From positions 19,505 through 83,504 of the forward strand of contig NZ_MUKA01000080.1 of NCBI RefSeq assembly GCF_002150735.1: a stretch of DNA of 64,000 nucleotides. The letters are read 5' to 3'. This document shows, piece by piece, positions 16,678-25,358 of the stretch. Made by a program: the position numbers and the translations under genes. The notes beneath the pieces were generated by a model that saw nothing but the letters and a program-made list of their open reading frames with translations, ran no database searches and was not told the DNA's origin. Position 1 is the first letter of the stretch; the number at the start of each line of letters is the position of its first letter. Source of the DNA: Streptomyces africanus (GTDB lineage: Bacteria > Actinomycetota > Actinomycetes > Streptomycetales > Streptomycetaceae).

Positions 16678-17478
16678 TCAGGGAGCGGCCGAGCAGAACT
16701 CGTTCGAGCCCTGCCAGAAGCGGTACAGCTCCTGACCGCAGTACGTCTCGAAGTCGCTGATCCCCAGCGACTTCAGGAGCGAGTCGACCACGTCGAAGAA
16801 CACGCCGTTCACCGCCGGCAGCCACAGCAGCGCGAACACGAACAGCAGGCCGAACGGCGCGAACGGTTCCACCTGCCGCCGGATGTTGTACGACAGCCAC
16901 GGCTCGATGACGCCGTAGCCGTCCAGGCCCGGCACCGGCAGGAAGTTCAGCAGCGCGGCCGTCACCTGGAGCAGCGCGAGGAAGGCCAGGGCGAACCGGA
17001 AGTCGGCCGGCACGCCGTCCAGCGCGTCCAGCCAGAACGGGGCCGTGCACACGACCGCGAACAGCACGTTCGTCAGCGGACCGGCGGCCGAGATCAGGCT
17101 GTGCTTCCAGCGGCCCTGGATCCGCCCCCGCTCGATGAACACGGCCCCGCCGGGCAGCCCGATCCCGCCCATGATCACGAAGATCACCGGGAGGACGATG
17201 CTGAGCAGCGCGTGCGTGTACTTCAGCGGGTTCAGCGTGAGGTAGCCCTTCGCGCCGACCGAGATGTCGCCGCTGTGCAGGGCGGTGCGCGCGTGCGCGT
17301 ACTCGTGCAGGCAGAGGGAGACGATCCAGGCCGCCGTCACGAAGAGGAACACGGCGACCCCGGGCTGCTCCGCGAAACCGGTCCAGGTCGCCCACCCCGT
17401 GACCGCCGTCACGGCCAAGATCCCGACGAAGACGGGACTGATCCGCCGCTCACTGTGGCGGCTGGTGGCGGTGGTCAT
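16678..17478 (-). CDS. Site-2 protease-like M50 membrane metalloprotease
   Basis: 266-aa membrane protein with about six hydrophobic segments. The zinc site is HEYAH in WIVSLCLHEYAHARTAL (HExxH in a helix), and the second motif, here NFLPVPGLDGYGV, supplies the Asp that completes the site in M50 proteases (N-x-x-P-x-x-x-L-D-G). No PDZ domain is present, as in the short, Rip3/SpoIVFB-unlike actinobacterial rhomboid-neighbour group. ATG 17478 is preferred to upstream codons. The substrate (an anti-sigma factor or signal peptide remnant) is not known. Confidence 0.88.
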   Translation of the reverse strand: MTTATSRHSERRISPVFVGILAVTAVTGWATWTGFAEQPGVAVFLFVTAAWIVSLCLHEYAHARTALHSGDISVGAKGYLTLNPLKYTHALLSIVLPVIFVIMGGIGLPGGAVFIERGRIQGRWKHSLISAAGPLTNVLFAVVCTAPFWLDALDGVPADFRFALAFLALLQVTAALLNFLPVPGLDGYGVIEPWLSYNIRRQVEPFAPFGLLFVFALLWLPAVNGVFFDVVDSLLKSLGISDFETYCGQELYRFWQGSNEFCSAAP

Positions 17479-17581
17479 GGGACTCCCTGCACTCTCGGAC
17501 ACGCGATGGGACGCCCGACGGTACCGGGCGCACGGGGAAAACGTCTCGCGTGGGGCGGTCGGTTCCGGAGAGGGTGGGCGC

Positions 17582-18319
17582 ATGGGGCTGTGGCATGTGT
17601 TCTACGCGGACTGGCAGATGGAGTGCTGCGGTACGCCGTTCTCGGTGGGGGAGGACGTGAGCTGGCCGCTGATGCTCGTGGACTCCGGCAGCGTGCTGGG
17701 CGGCGGCTGGCACGACCAGCTCACCAAGGTCGCCGGGCCGGTGGAGGACGTGGGTGGCGTCCGGGTCGTGCGGGAGGAGACGGGCCTCACGGCGGCCCTG
17801 GCCGCGGACCCCGACTCCGAGGAGGACCTGCGGCCCAAGCCGGGGGACTGGATCCGCTCGGTGGGGATGCTGTCCGTCGAGCGGCACGGGGCGGTGTGGC
17901 CGCAGGCCGCGGGACGGGTGCGGTCGGTGCAGGTGCTGACCCAGGTCTACGCCGAGAGTGCGCCGGGATCGCGCTCCTGGGAGCCGGTGCGCGGGGAGCG
18001 CGGGCTGCGGGCGGTGGACCGGTGCCCGAAGTGGTTCACCGAGACCGAAGGGGAGCGGGGCGCCGACGGACGGGGACGGCACTCGCGTGAACCGGGAGTG
18101 GTGGTGACCCTGGACGTGCCGGGCACGGACTCCTGGCTCTCCCACGCGGTCCGCGAGGCCCGGGGCATCCCGCACCAGGACGCGGAGCCCGGCGCGGAGA
18201 CGGCGGGGCTTTCGGCGGCGGACCTGGCGGCTCTGCTGCAGACACTGAGCACGGTGGCCGGTCCACGGGGGCGCCCGGGGCGGTCGCGGTCCGGCGGGCG
18301 ACGCGGCCGACATGCCTGA
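17582..18319 (+). CDS. DUF6578-like protein
   Basis: 245-aa protein beginning MGLWHVFYADWQMECCGTPF, which resembles the DUF6578 group of Streptomyces. It has a CC pair at residues 15-16, a Trp-rich core, and a low-complexity Gly/Arg tail (PRGRPGRSRSGGRRGRHA). No signal or helices. ATG 17582 is chosen because upstream in-frame sequence overlaps the divergent protease promoter. Function unknown. Confidence 0.75.
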   Translation: MGLWHVFYADWQMECCGTPFSVGEDVSWPLMLVDSGSVLGGGWHDQLTKVAGPVEDVGGVRVVREETGLTAALAADPDSEEDLRPKPGDWIRSVGMLSVERHGAVWPQAAGRVRSVQVLTQVYAESAPGSRSWEPVRGERGLRAVDRCPKWFTETEGERGADGRGRHSREPGVVVTLDVPGTDSWLSHAVREARGIPHQDAEPGAETAGLSAADLAALLQTLSTVAGPRGRPGRSRSGGRRGRHA

Positions 18320-19011
18320 CCGCTGCCGCGCCCGCCGCCGCGGCGGCCGGGCACGGGCGGGGTTCGGCCGGGGTGGTTGGGCCGGTGGGTGTCAGGGACT
18401 GTGGTCGGGCCGATGCGGCTCGCTCGTCGGGGGGTTGCCGTGGCGGTCGGTATGGGCGGGGCTCGTGGGGCCGGTGTCCGGCACCCGGCCCCCGGTGCCC
18501 GGTGCCCGGGGACCGACGGCCTGGCCGGTGGTCCGGTTGCGCGGGTCGAAGGCCGGGGTCCGTGCCGGCCGTGGTCGGGCGCCTGCCGGTGGCTCGGGGC
18601 GCGGTCGCCGCGGGTCGGTCCGGTTCGCCGTGGGCCTGGCGGGCTCGGGTGCGTGGCAGGCTGCGGTTCTCTGTTCGTCGTCCTTGGTCCGTTCGCCGGG
18701 TCCTGGCTCCGGCGGGCGGTCAGCTTCGGGGTGCGGGCCGACGCGCAGCCTCAGTCGGTGCCTTGTCCGGTCGGTGTCCGTGCCGTCCTGGCCGTCGTTG
18801 TGGGCCCGGCGGGCCCGGGAACATGGCAGGCTGTGACTTTCTGCCTGTCGCCCTCGGTCCGTCGTTCGCCGGGCCTTGGCCCTGGACGGGAACCGTTCCG
18901 GCCGTCGCCCCCCGTACTGCCCGCGGCCGGGGTGCAGGCGGTCGCCGGCCGGTCCGTGCCCGCCGCGCCGTAGAGCAACCGTCGTGACCCGCCCTCCTAC
19001 CACCGGAGACA
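18320..19011. other. Gene-poor, G-rich stretch upstream of SARP regulator
   Basis: 692 bp without a convincing gene. Open frames exist on both strands but encode low-complexity Gly/Ala/Arg or Pro/Arg peptides, with no ribosome-binding site and no recognisable domain. The plus strand is enriched for G-rich words such as GGCCGG, GTCCGG and CGGTGCCCG. A degenerate duplication lies inside (18632-18888). The last part must contain the promoter of the regulator gene at 19012; GGAG ends 4 nt before its ATG. No clear -10/-35 was picked out. Confidence 0.6.
18632..18888. repeat. Imperfect direct repeat, ~80 bp units 170 bp apart
   Basis: A segment beginning GGGCCTGGCGGGCTCGGG at 18632 recurs at 18802 as GGGCCCGGCGGGCCCGGG. 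Both copies continue with an ATGGCAGGCTG or GTGGCAGGCTG word, a TTCT word and a GTCCGTTCGCCGGG or GTCGTTCGCCGGG block. Identity by eye is roughly 70%, with small gaps, over about 80 bp. Confidence 0.65.
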
Positions 19012-22000
19012 ATGGACCCCGTGCGCTATCGCATCCTCGGCACCACGCAGGCGCTCCGCACCGACGGCACGGTCGTCCCGGTGGGCGGGGCGCGGTTGCG
19101 TGCGCTGCTGACCGTGCTGGCCCTGCGGGCCGGCCGTACCGTGCCCGTGGGGCTGCTGGTCGACGAGGTGTGGGGCGGGGATCCGCCCGCCGACGCCCCG
19201 GGGGCGCTCCAGGCGCTGGTCGGACGGCTGCGGCGGGCGCTCGGCGCGGAGGCGGTCGCCTCCGACGAGGGCGGGTACCGGCTCACTGCCGCGCCCGACG
19301 ACGTCGACCTGCACCGGTTCGAGCGGCTGGCCGGTGAGGGGCTGCGGGCCCTGGCCGACGGCGACCCCGCCAAGGCGGTCATGCTCCTGGACGACGCCCT
19401 CGCCCTGTGGCGCGGCCCGGCACTGGCCGACCTCCCCGACCGCGCCGCCGAGGCGGCCCGCCGGGACACCCGCCGCCTGGACGTGCTGCGCGCCCGCCAC
19501 AGCGCCGCCCTCGCCCTCGGCCAGGCCGACCAGTCCCTGCCCGAACTGACGGCCCTGTGCGACAGCCACCCCCTCGACGAACCCCTCCAGACCCTGCGCC
19601 TGCGCGCCCTGCGCGACACCGGCCGCACGGCGGAGGCGCTGGACGCGTACGAGGAGGTGCGCCGGCTGCTCGCCGACCGGCTCGGGGCCGACCCGGGCCC
19701 GGAACTGCGCAGCCTGCACGCGCAGTTGCTGACGCCGGGAGACGAAAGCCCCGGGCCCGCGCCCGCCGCGGACACCCCGGCCGTGGGCAACCTGCGCGCC
19801 CGCCTGACCTCCTTCATCGGCCGCGAGACCGACATCGAGACCATCCGGGACGATCTCGCCGCCGCCCGCCTGGTCACGCTGCTCGGACCGGGCGGGGCAG
19901 GCAAGACCCGGCTGTCGCAGGAGGCCGCCGAGGCCGTACGGCACGCCATGCCGGGCGGCGTCTGGCTGGCCGAACTCGCCCCGGTCGACGACCCCGCCGC
20001 CGTACCGGAGGCCGTGCTCACCGCCGTCGGCGCCCGCGAGACCGTGCTGTACGGCGCCGGCGCCGAAGGCATCCGGGCCGCCGTGACCGACCGGCTCGAC
20101 GACCCCGTCGCGCGGCTCGCCGAGCACTGCTCCAGACCCCGCATGCTGCTGATCCTCGACAACTGCGAGCACGTCGCCGACGCCGCCGCCCGACTCACCG
20201 AGGAACTCCTGGAGCGGTGCCCCGGCCTGACCGTCCTCGCCACCAGCCGCGAACCCCTCGGTGTACCGGGGGAGGTGCTGCGGCCCGTGGAGCCGCTGCC
20301 CGAGCCGGTCGCGCTGCGGCTGCTCGCCGACCGGGGCGCGGCGGCCCGGCCCGGCTTCCGGATCGACGACGACCCCGAGGCGTGCGCGGAGATCTGCCGG
20401 CGCCTCGACGGGCTGCCGCTGGCCATCGAACTGGCCGCCGCCCGGCTGCGGATGCTGACACCGCGCCAGATCGCCGACCGGCTCGACGACCGCTTCCGTC
20501 TCCTCACCTCCGGCAGCCGCACCGTCCTGCCCCGGCAGCAGACCCTCAGAGCCGTCGTCGACTGGTCCTGGGAGCTGCTCGACGAGGACGAACGGGACGT
20601 CCTGCGGCGGCTGTCGGTGTTCGCGGGCGGCTGCGACCTGCCCGCCGCCGAGGCCGTGTGCGGCCCGGTCGCCCTGGAGGCGCTCGGCTCACTCGTCGAC
20701 CGCTCCCTGGTCGTCGCCACACCGCCCGGCGACTCGGCCGACGGCGAGATGCGCTACCGGCTGCTGGAGACGGTCGCCGAGTACGCCGCCGAGCGGCTGG
20801 AGGAGTCCGGACAGCGCGCCGACGCCGAGCGCGCCCACCTGACGTACTTCCGTGAACTCGCCCGCACCACCGACCCGTTGCTGCGCGGCCCGGACCAGCT
20901 CGCCGCGATCCGCCGGCTGGAGCGGGAGTACGAGAACCTGCGCACCGCCCTGCGGCACGCCGTCGCCCTGCACGACGAGCAGGAGGCGCTGTGCCTGACG
21001 CTGTCCCTCGTCTGGTACTGGCAGATGCGCGACCTGCGCATCGAGGCCCGCAACTGGTGCCGCGAGGTCATGGCCCTCGGCCCCGACCCCTTCACCGAGC
21101 CCGTCCGCCGCGCGGCCCCGGTGTCGCAGCGCTGCACCGACGCCCCGCCCCCGATGACCGGCGAGGCGCTGTGGGAGGCCCGGCGCGGTGTCCATCTGGC
21201 CCATCTCGCCTGTATGGACACCGAACTGGACGCCTGGCAGAACCCGCGCTCCCAGCAGAAGCTGCGGACCATCGCCCTGGCCTACGAGCCCGGCCTGCCG
21301 CAGAACTGCCGGCTGCCCGGCCTGCTCTGGTTCTTCGCCGTGATGCTGACCGGCGACATGGACCGGCTGCGCGTCATCATCGACGCCGCCATCCGCACCT
21401 GCCGGGAGACCCCCGGGTTCGACTGGGAGCTGGCCTCCGCCCTCCAGATGCGGGCCAACTTCCTCGCCAACCGCACCGACTGGGCGGGCGACGCCGCGCG
21501 CGACGCCGACGAGTCACTGGAGATCTACCAGCGCCTCGGTGACGCCTGGGGCACCGCCGAGGCCCTCTCGGCGCGCGCCGAGGCCCGCGAACGCAAGGGC
21601 GACTACACGAGGGCCGCCGCCGACTACGAGGCGGCCATCGCGCACGCCGAACGCGTCGGCGCCCGCGCCCAGGCGGCCGTCCTCGCCGCCCGGCTGGGCG
21701 GCGCGCTGCTGGAGGCGGGCGAGGACGAGCGCGGCGAGCGGCTGCTGCGCGAGGTGATCGCGGCGCGCGAGGACGCGCACAGCGAGGCCATGCCCGCCGC
21801 CCGCCTCTTCCTGGCCGGCTGGCTCGGCATGACGGGCCGCGTCCCCGAGGCGCGGGAGCAAGTGCGGCGGCTGCGCCAGGACTTCCGCATCGCCCACTTC
21901 ATCATCTTCGACGCGTACATCCTCGGCACGGAGGCGTGGCTGGACGCCACGGAGGGACGGTACGAGGAGTGCCTGGACCGGATCCGCAAGGCGCTGGAGC

Positions 22001-22296
22001 GGGCCGCCGACCCGCTGTCCGAGGCCATCGCACCCCATATGCGCTCGGGCTACCTGGTCATCGGCGCCTCGGCCCTGGCAGCCCTCGACGGCGGGCGGCG
22101 GGCCGTGGACGCGGCCCGCTGCCTGGGCGCCTTCGACGCCATCCTGCCGCCCGGCCACGTCGCCCAGCGGCAGGAGCGCGAGACCCGCGAGCGCACGGAA
22201 CGGCAGCTCCGTGCGCTGCTCGGCGACCAGGCGTACGAGACCGCGTACGCGCAGGGCGGCGGCCTCTCCCTGGAGGAGGCCATCGCCCTGCTCTGA
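19012..22296 (+). CDS. SARP-family regulator with NB-ARC ATPase and TPR-like C-terminus
   Basis: 1094-aa AfsR-like regulator. Residues 1-95: winged-helix DNA-binding domain (YRILGTTQ, LVDEVWGGDPP, ALQALVGRLRRALG). Residues 95-245: bacterial transcriptional activation domain with DLHRFERLAGEG and EPLQTLRLRALRDTGRTAEALDAYEEVRRL. From about 265: NB-ARC/AAA ATPase with SFIGRETDIETI, Walker A GPGGAGKT (about 292), Walker B LLILDNCEHV and TSREPLG. From about 610: helical TPR-like repeats (TRAAADYEAAIAHAERVG). Start ATG 19012, or GTG 19021, three codons later. An 11-bp-phased repeat upstream of the convergent ABC exporter is a candidate target. Signal sensed unknown. Confidence 0.93.
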   Translation: MDPVRYRILGTTQALRTDGTVVPVGGARLRALLTVLALRAGRTVPVGLLVDEVWGGDPPADAPGALQALVGRLRRALGAEAVASDEGGYRLTAAPDDVDLHRFERLAGEGLRALADGDPAKAVMLLDDALALWRGPALADLPDRAAEAARRDTRRLDVLRARHSAALALGQADQSLPELTALCDSHPLDEPLQTLRLRALRDTGRTAEALDAYEEVRRLLADRLGADPGPELRSLHAQLLTPGDESPGPAPAADTPAVGNLRARLTSFIGRETDIETIRDDLAAARLVTLLGPGGAGKTRLSQEAAEAVRHAMPGGVWLAELAPVDDPAAVPEAVLTAVGARETVLYGAGAEGIRAAVTDRLDDPVARLAEHCSRPRMLLILDNCEHVADAAARLTEELLERCPGLTVLATSREPLGVPGEVLRPVEPLPEPVALRLLADRGAAARPGFRIDDDPEACAEICRRLDGLPLAIELAAARLRMLTPRQIADRLDDRFRLLTSGSRTVLPRQQTLRAVVDWSWELLDEDERDVLRRLSVFAGGCDLPAAEAVCGPVALEALGSLVDRSLVVATPPGDSADGEMRYRLLETVAEYAAERLEESGQRADAERAHLTYFRELARTTDPLLRGPDQLAAIRRLEREYENLRTALRHAVALHDEQEALCLTLSLVWYWQMRDLRIEARNWCREVMALGPDPFTEPVRRAAPVSQRCTDAPPPMTGEALWEARRGVHLAHLACMDTELDAWQNPRSQQKLRTIALAYEPGLPQNCRLPGLLWFFAVMLTGDMDRLRVIIDAAIRTCRETPGFDWELASALQMRANFLANRTDWAGDAARDADESLEIYQRLGDAWGTAEALSARAEARERKGDYTRAAADYEAAIAHAERVGARAQAAVLAARLGGALLEAGEDERGERLLREVIAAREDAHSEAMPAARLFLAGWLGMTGRVPEAREQVRRLRQDFRIAHFIIFDAYILGTEAWLDATEGRYEECLDRIRKALERAADPLSEAIAPHMRSGYLVIGASALAALDGGRRAVDAARCLGAFDAILPPGHVAQRQERETRERTERQLRALLGDQAYETAYAQGGGLSLEEAIALL

Positions 22297-22317
22297 CGCG
22301 GATCGGGCTCCTTCCGG

Positions 22318-23133
22318 TCAGTTCTTCGTGCGGAACTTGTGGATCGCGACCGGCGCCATCACCGCGGTGATCGCCACCGACCAGCCGAGCGTCACCCACA
22401 GGTCGTGCGCGACGGGCCCGCCCACCATCAGACCGCGCGCGGCGTCCGCCAGCGTCGACAGCGGGTTGTAGTCGGTGAACGCCTGCAGCCAGCCCGGCAT
22501 CGACGTCGTCGGCGCGAAGATCGACGAGCCGAACTGGAGCGGGAACAGCACCAGGAAGCCCATCGCCTGCACGGACTGCGCGTTCTTCAGGATCACGCCC
22601 AGGGTGAGGAACACCCACATGATCGACGAGGCGAACGCCGTGGACAGCGCCACGGTCGCGAACAGTCCCGGCCAGTTCGTGATCTCGAAGCCGACCGCGA
22701 CGGCGACGATCATCAGCACGGCGGTCGCGAACAGCATCCGCAGCAGTTCCACGGAGATCTTCGCGAACAGCACCGAACCGCGCCCGATCGGCAGGGACCG
22801 GAAGCGGTCCATGACACCGGAGTTGAAGTCCTGGCTGAAGCCGGTGCCGACGCCCTGGGACAGCGTCATGCTCATCATCGCGATCATGCCGGGGATCACG
22901 TACTGCACATAGCGGTCCTGCCCGCCGCCCAGGGCCTGCCCGATCGAGCCGCCGAAGACGAACACGAACAACAGGGTGAAGATGACCGGCATCAGCAGGG
23001 CGTCGGCCATGGACTCCGGGTCCTTGCGGATCCACAGCAGGTTGCGGCGGATCAGGGCCCCGGTGTGACGCAGATGGCCGCGCAGCGAGATATGGGCGTC
23101 GGCCTCGGCGTCGTGGACGGTGACGGCGCTCAT
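22318..23133 (-). CDS. ABC-2 type exporter permease (DrrB-like)
   Basis: 271-aa membrane subunit of a drug/lipid-type ABC exporter. Six hydrophobic segments are visible, with the ABC-2 region FGSSIFAPTTSMPGWLQAF and LSTLADAARGLM near the end, as in DrrB/daunorubicin-exporter permeases. Its ATG overlaps the stop of the ATPase gene (ATGA at 23133-23130), so the pair is translationally coupled. The 3' end faces the SARP gene with 21 bp between stops. Substrate unknown. Confidence 0.9.
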   Translation of the reverse strand: MSAVTVHDAEADAHISLRGHLRHTGALIRRNLLWIRKDPESMADALLMPVIFTLLFVFVFGGSIGQALGGGQDRYVQYVIPGMIAMMSMTLSQGVGTGFSQDFNSGVMDRFRSLPIGRGSVLFAKISVELLRMLFATAVLMIVAVAVGFEITNWPGLFATVALSTAFASSIMWVFLTLGVILKNAQSVQAMGFLVLFPLQFGSSIFAPTTSMPGWLQAFTDYNPLSTLADAARGLMVGGPVAHDLWVTLGWSVAITAVMAPVAIHKFRTKN

Positions 23134-24149
23134 ACGGCGGCCTCCTGAAGGTCTTCGGCGGGCATGGCGTCCTGCGGGGCACTGGCGCGGTGGCCGGTGA
23201 GGGACAGGAACACCTCGTCCAGGCTGGGCAGTTCGGTGGTGAGGGAGGCGAGCGTGATGCCGCGCGCGGAGACCGCGCCGACCACGGCGGTCAGCTGCTC
23301 GTCGCTGAGGATCGGCACGAGGACGTCACCCCGTTCGGTGTCCACGGTCGTGGTGGCGAGCCCGGTGATCCCCAGCTCGTCCAGCACGCCGGCGAGGGGC
23401 CGCAGCTGCGCCGGATCGGCCGGGCGGATCCGCAGCGCCCGGCCGCCGACCTTCGCCTTCAGCTCCTCGATGGCGCCGCCGGCGATGACCTGGCCCCGGT
23501 CGACGACCGTCAGCTCGGAGGCGAGCTGCTCCGCCTCCTCCATGTACTGGGTGGTGAGCAGCACGGTGACCCCGTCGCCGACCATGCGCTTCACCTCGTC
23601 CCACACCTCGTTGCGGGTGCGCGGGTCGAGCCCGGTGGTCGGCTCGTCCAGGAAGAGCACGGCCGGCCGCCCGATCATGGACGCGGCCAGGTCCAGCCGC
23701 CGCCGCATGCCCCCGGAGTACGTCGCCGCCGCCCGCTTGGCCGCCTCGGTCAGCGAGAAGCGCTCCAGCAGCTCGTCGGCCCGGCCGCGGGCGTCCTTGC
23801 GGGGCAGGTCGAGCAGCCGCCCGATCATGTACAGGTTCTCCCAGCCGGAGAGCTTCTCGTCCACGGAGGCGTACTGCCCCGTGAGCCCGATCACCCGCCG
23901 CAGCTGCCGGGGCTGCCGTACGACGTCGTAGCCGGCGACGGTGGCCCGGCCCGTGTCGGGAGCGAGCAGGGTGGACAGGATCCGTACCAGGGTCGTCTTC
24001 CCGGCCCCGTTCGGCCCGAGGACCCCCATGACGGTGCCCTCCCGCACATCCAGGTCGACCCCGTCCAGTGCCTTGGTCTCGCCGTAGTGCTTCACCAGCC
24101 CCCGCACGGTCACAGCGGCGCCGCCGGTGTTCTTGTCGATTCGCGTCAT
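23130..24149 (-). CDS. ABC exporter ATPase (DrrA-like)
   Basis: 339-aa nucleotide-binding subunit of the DrrA family. Walker A GPNGAGKTT, Q-loop in IGLTGQYASVDEKLSG, signature YSGGMRRRLDLA, Walker B AVLFLDEPTTGLDP and switch His region LTTQYMEEAEQLA are all intact. The C-terminal 100 residues are the DrrA-specific domain (TTELPSLDEVFLSLTGH). ATG 24149 has no good ribosome-binding site; a TTG at 24179 is in frame but overlaps the repeat array. The promoter region carries three CTGTCGG-type repeats at exact 11-bp spacing and a fourth 21 bp further. Confidence 0.92.
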   Translation of the reverse strand: MTRIDKNTGGAAVTVRGLVKHYGETKALDGVDLDVREGTVMGVLGPNGAGKTTLVRILSTLLAPDTGRATVAGYDVVRQPRQLRRVIGLTGQYASVDEKLSGWENLYMIGRLLDLPRKDARGRADELLERFSLTEAAKRAAATYSGGMRRRLDLAASMIGRPAVLFLDEPTTGLDPRTRNEVWDEVKRMVGDGVTVLLTTQYMEEAEQLASELTVVDRGQVIAGGAIEELKAKVGGRALRIRPADPAQLRPLAGVLDELGITGLATTTVDTERGDVLVPILSDEQLTAVVGAVSARGITLASLTTELPSLDEVFLSLTGHRASAPQDAMPAEDLQEAAV

Positions 24150-24172
24150 GCCCCTGACGGTGTCAGCTGCCA

Positions 24173-24221
24173 CCGACAAACCGCCGACAGGTCACCGACA
24201 GGGGCCCTGCGACCACCGACA
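24173..24221 (-). promoter_or_regulatory. 11-bp-phased direct repeats, candidate SARP operator
   Basis: On the plus strand CCGACA starts at 24173, 24184, 24195 and 24216, spacings 11, 11 and 21 bp. Read toward the exporter gene these are TGTCGG repeats (CTGTCGGTG, CTGTCGGTG, CTGTCGGCG, TTGTCGGTG). SARPs are known to bind heptamer direct repeats at 11- or 22-bp periodicity beside the -10 region. The array lies 24-72 bp upstream of the ABC ATPase ATG. No clear -10 was seen downstream. Confidence 0.65.
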
Positions 24222-24227
24222 GAACGC

Positions 24228-24263
24228 GGCAGCCCGCCGACGGGGGAAGATCGGCGGGCTGCC
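24228..24263. terminator. panB terminator hairpin
   Basis: Perfect 13-bp stem GGCAGCCCGCCGA / TCGGCGGGCTGCC with a 10-nt loop, 18 bp beyond the panB stop on the minus strand. TTT follows on the plus strand. It separates panB from the exporter promoter. Confidence 0.85.
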
Positions 24264-24281
24264 TTTGGTACCGCAGTGGCT

Positions 24282-25157
24282 CTAGTGGACGGAGTGCTCC
24301 TCCTGCGGGAACGTTCCGCCGACGACCTCATCGGCGAACGCCTTCGCCGCGTTCCCCATGACCTCACGCAGATTCGCGTACTGCTTCACGAACTTCGGCA
24401 CGCGCCCGCCGGTCAGACCCAGCATGTCCGTCCACACCAGCACCTGCGCGTCCGTCTCGGCGCCCGCGCCGATCCCGACGGTCGGAATGTGCAGCACCCG
24501 CGTCACCTCGGCCGCCAGCTCCGCCGGAACCAGCTCCAGCACCACGGCGAACGCGCCCGCGTCCTGCACGGCCTTCGCGTCCCGCAGCAACTGCTGGGCC
24601 GCTTCCTCGCCCCGGCCCTGCACGCGGTAGCCCATCGCGTTGACGGACTGCGGGGTCAGGCCGATGTGCGCCATGACCGGGATGCCGGACTCGACGAGCA
24701 GCCGGATCTGCTCGTGCGACCGCTCGCCTCCCTCCAGCTTCACGGCCTGCACGCCCGCCTCCTTCACCAGCCGGGTCGCCGAGCGCAGCGCCTGCACCGG
24801 GCCCTCCTGGTAGGAGCCGAAGGGCAGGTCGCCGACGATCAGGGCGCGCGAGGTGCCCCGTACGACCGCCGCCGACAGCAGGGTCATCTCGTCGAGGGTG
24901 ACGGGCACGGTCGTCTCGTACCCGAGGTGGCAGTTGCCCGCCGAGTCGCCGACGAGCATGACCGGGATCCCGGCCTCGTCGAAGACGGACGCCGTCATGG
25001 CGTCGTAGGCGGTGAGCATGGGCCACTTCTCGCCGCGCTCCTTGGCGGCGGCGATGTCCCGCACGGTGATGCGGCGGGTGCCCTTGCCTCCGTACAGCGT
25101 CTTGCCGCCGTCGGAGGGCTTCTTCTGAGCGGACTGGGCAGCCGGAAGCTGCGTCAT
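24282..25157 (-). CDS. panB: Ketopantoate hydroxymethyltransferase PanB
   Basis: 291-aa enzyme of pantothenate/CoA synthesis that transfers a hydroxymethyl group from 5,10-methylene-THF to alpha-ketoisovalerate. The (beta/alpha)8 core shows MLTAYDAMTASVFDEAGI, VGDSAGNCHLGYETT (metal-binding Asp), IVGDLPFGSYQ, AVKLEGG and VMAHIGLTPQ, then TVGIGAGAETDAQVLVW. An actinobacterial 40-residue N-terminal leader precedes the fold. ATG 25157. Monocistronic by its hairpin terminator; divergent from the MFS-TetR operon. Confidence 0.95.
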   Translation of the reverse strand: MTQLPAAQSAQKKPSDGGKTLYGGKGTRRITVRDIAAAKERGEKWPMLTAYDAMTASVFDEAGIPVMLVGDSAGNCHLGYETTVPVTLDEMTLLSAAVVRGTSRALIVGDLPFGSYQEGPVQALRSATRLVKEAGVQAVKLEGGERSHEQIRLLVESGIPVMAHIGLTPQSVNAMGYRVQGRGEEAAQQLLRDAKAVQDAGAFAVVLELVPAELAAEVTRVLHIPTVGIGAGAETDAQVLVWTDMLGLTGGRVPKFVKQYANLREVMGNAAKAFADEVVGGTFPQEEHSVH

Positions 25158-25315
25158 TGCACGGCTCCTCACACGTCATCTCGAGGCGCCCTGACGGCGT
25201 CCCCGGACCACGTCCATGGTGGCACCTCGTGTCATCGACGGCTAGGGGAGCCCCTGTGAGTTCCGCCCGGTGGCCGGAAGCACAGCGTCCGTAAGGGCTC
25301 GGTAAAAGTATTCCA

Positions 25316-25334
25316 ATACGAGACGGTCTCGTAT
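25316..25334. promoter_or_regulatory. Perfect 19-bp TetR-type operator before MFS exporter
   Basis: ATACGAGACGGTCTCGTAT is a perfect palindrome (9-bp arms about one central base), 24 bp before the MFS start codon. It is most likely the binding site of the TetR protein encoded second in the same operon. The half-site core ACGAGAC equals that of the first operator at 5523, but the arms here are closer by 4 bp. Confidence 0.8.
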
Positions 25335-25358
25335 CGAAATGGTCCTACGCTCGGCGGC

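Noticed and set aside
18377..19012. Open frames of about 200 aa on both strands in the gap before the SARP gene
   Set aside because: Gly/Arg- or Pro/Arg-rich peptides with no start site signals or family resemblance; treated as non-coding, with the duplication noted separately.
19012..25157. SARP plus ABC exporter as part of an antibiotic biosynthetic cluster
   Set aside because: No polyketide, peptide synthetase, terpene or tailoring gene set lies around; panB and housekeeping genes flank the pair.
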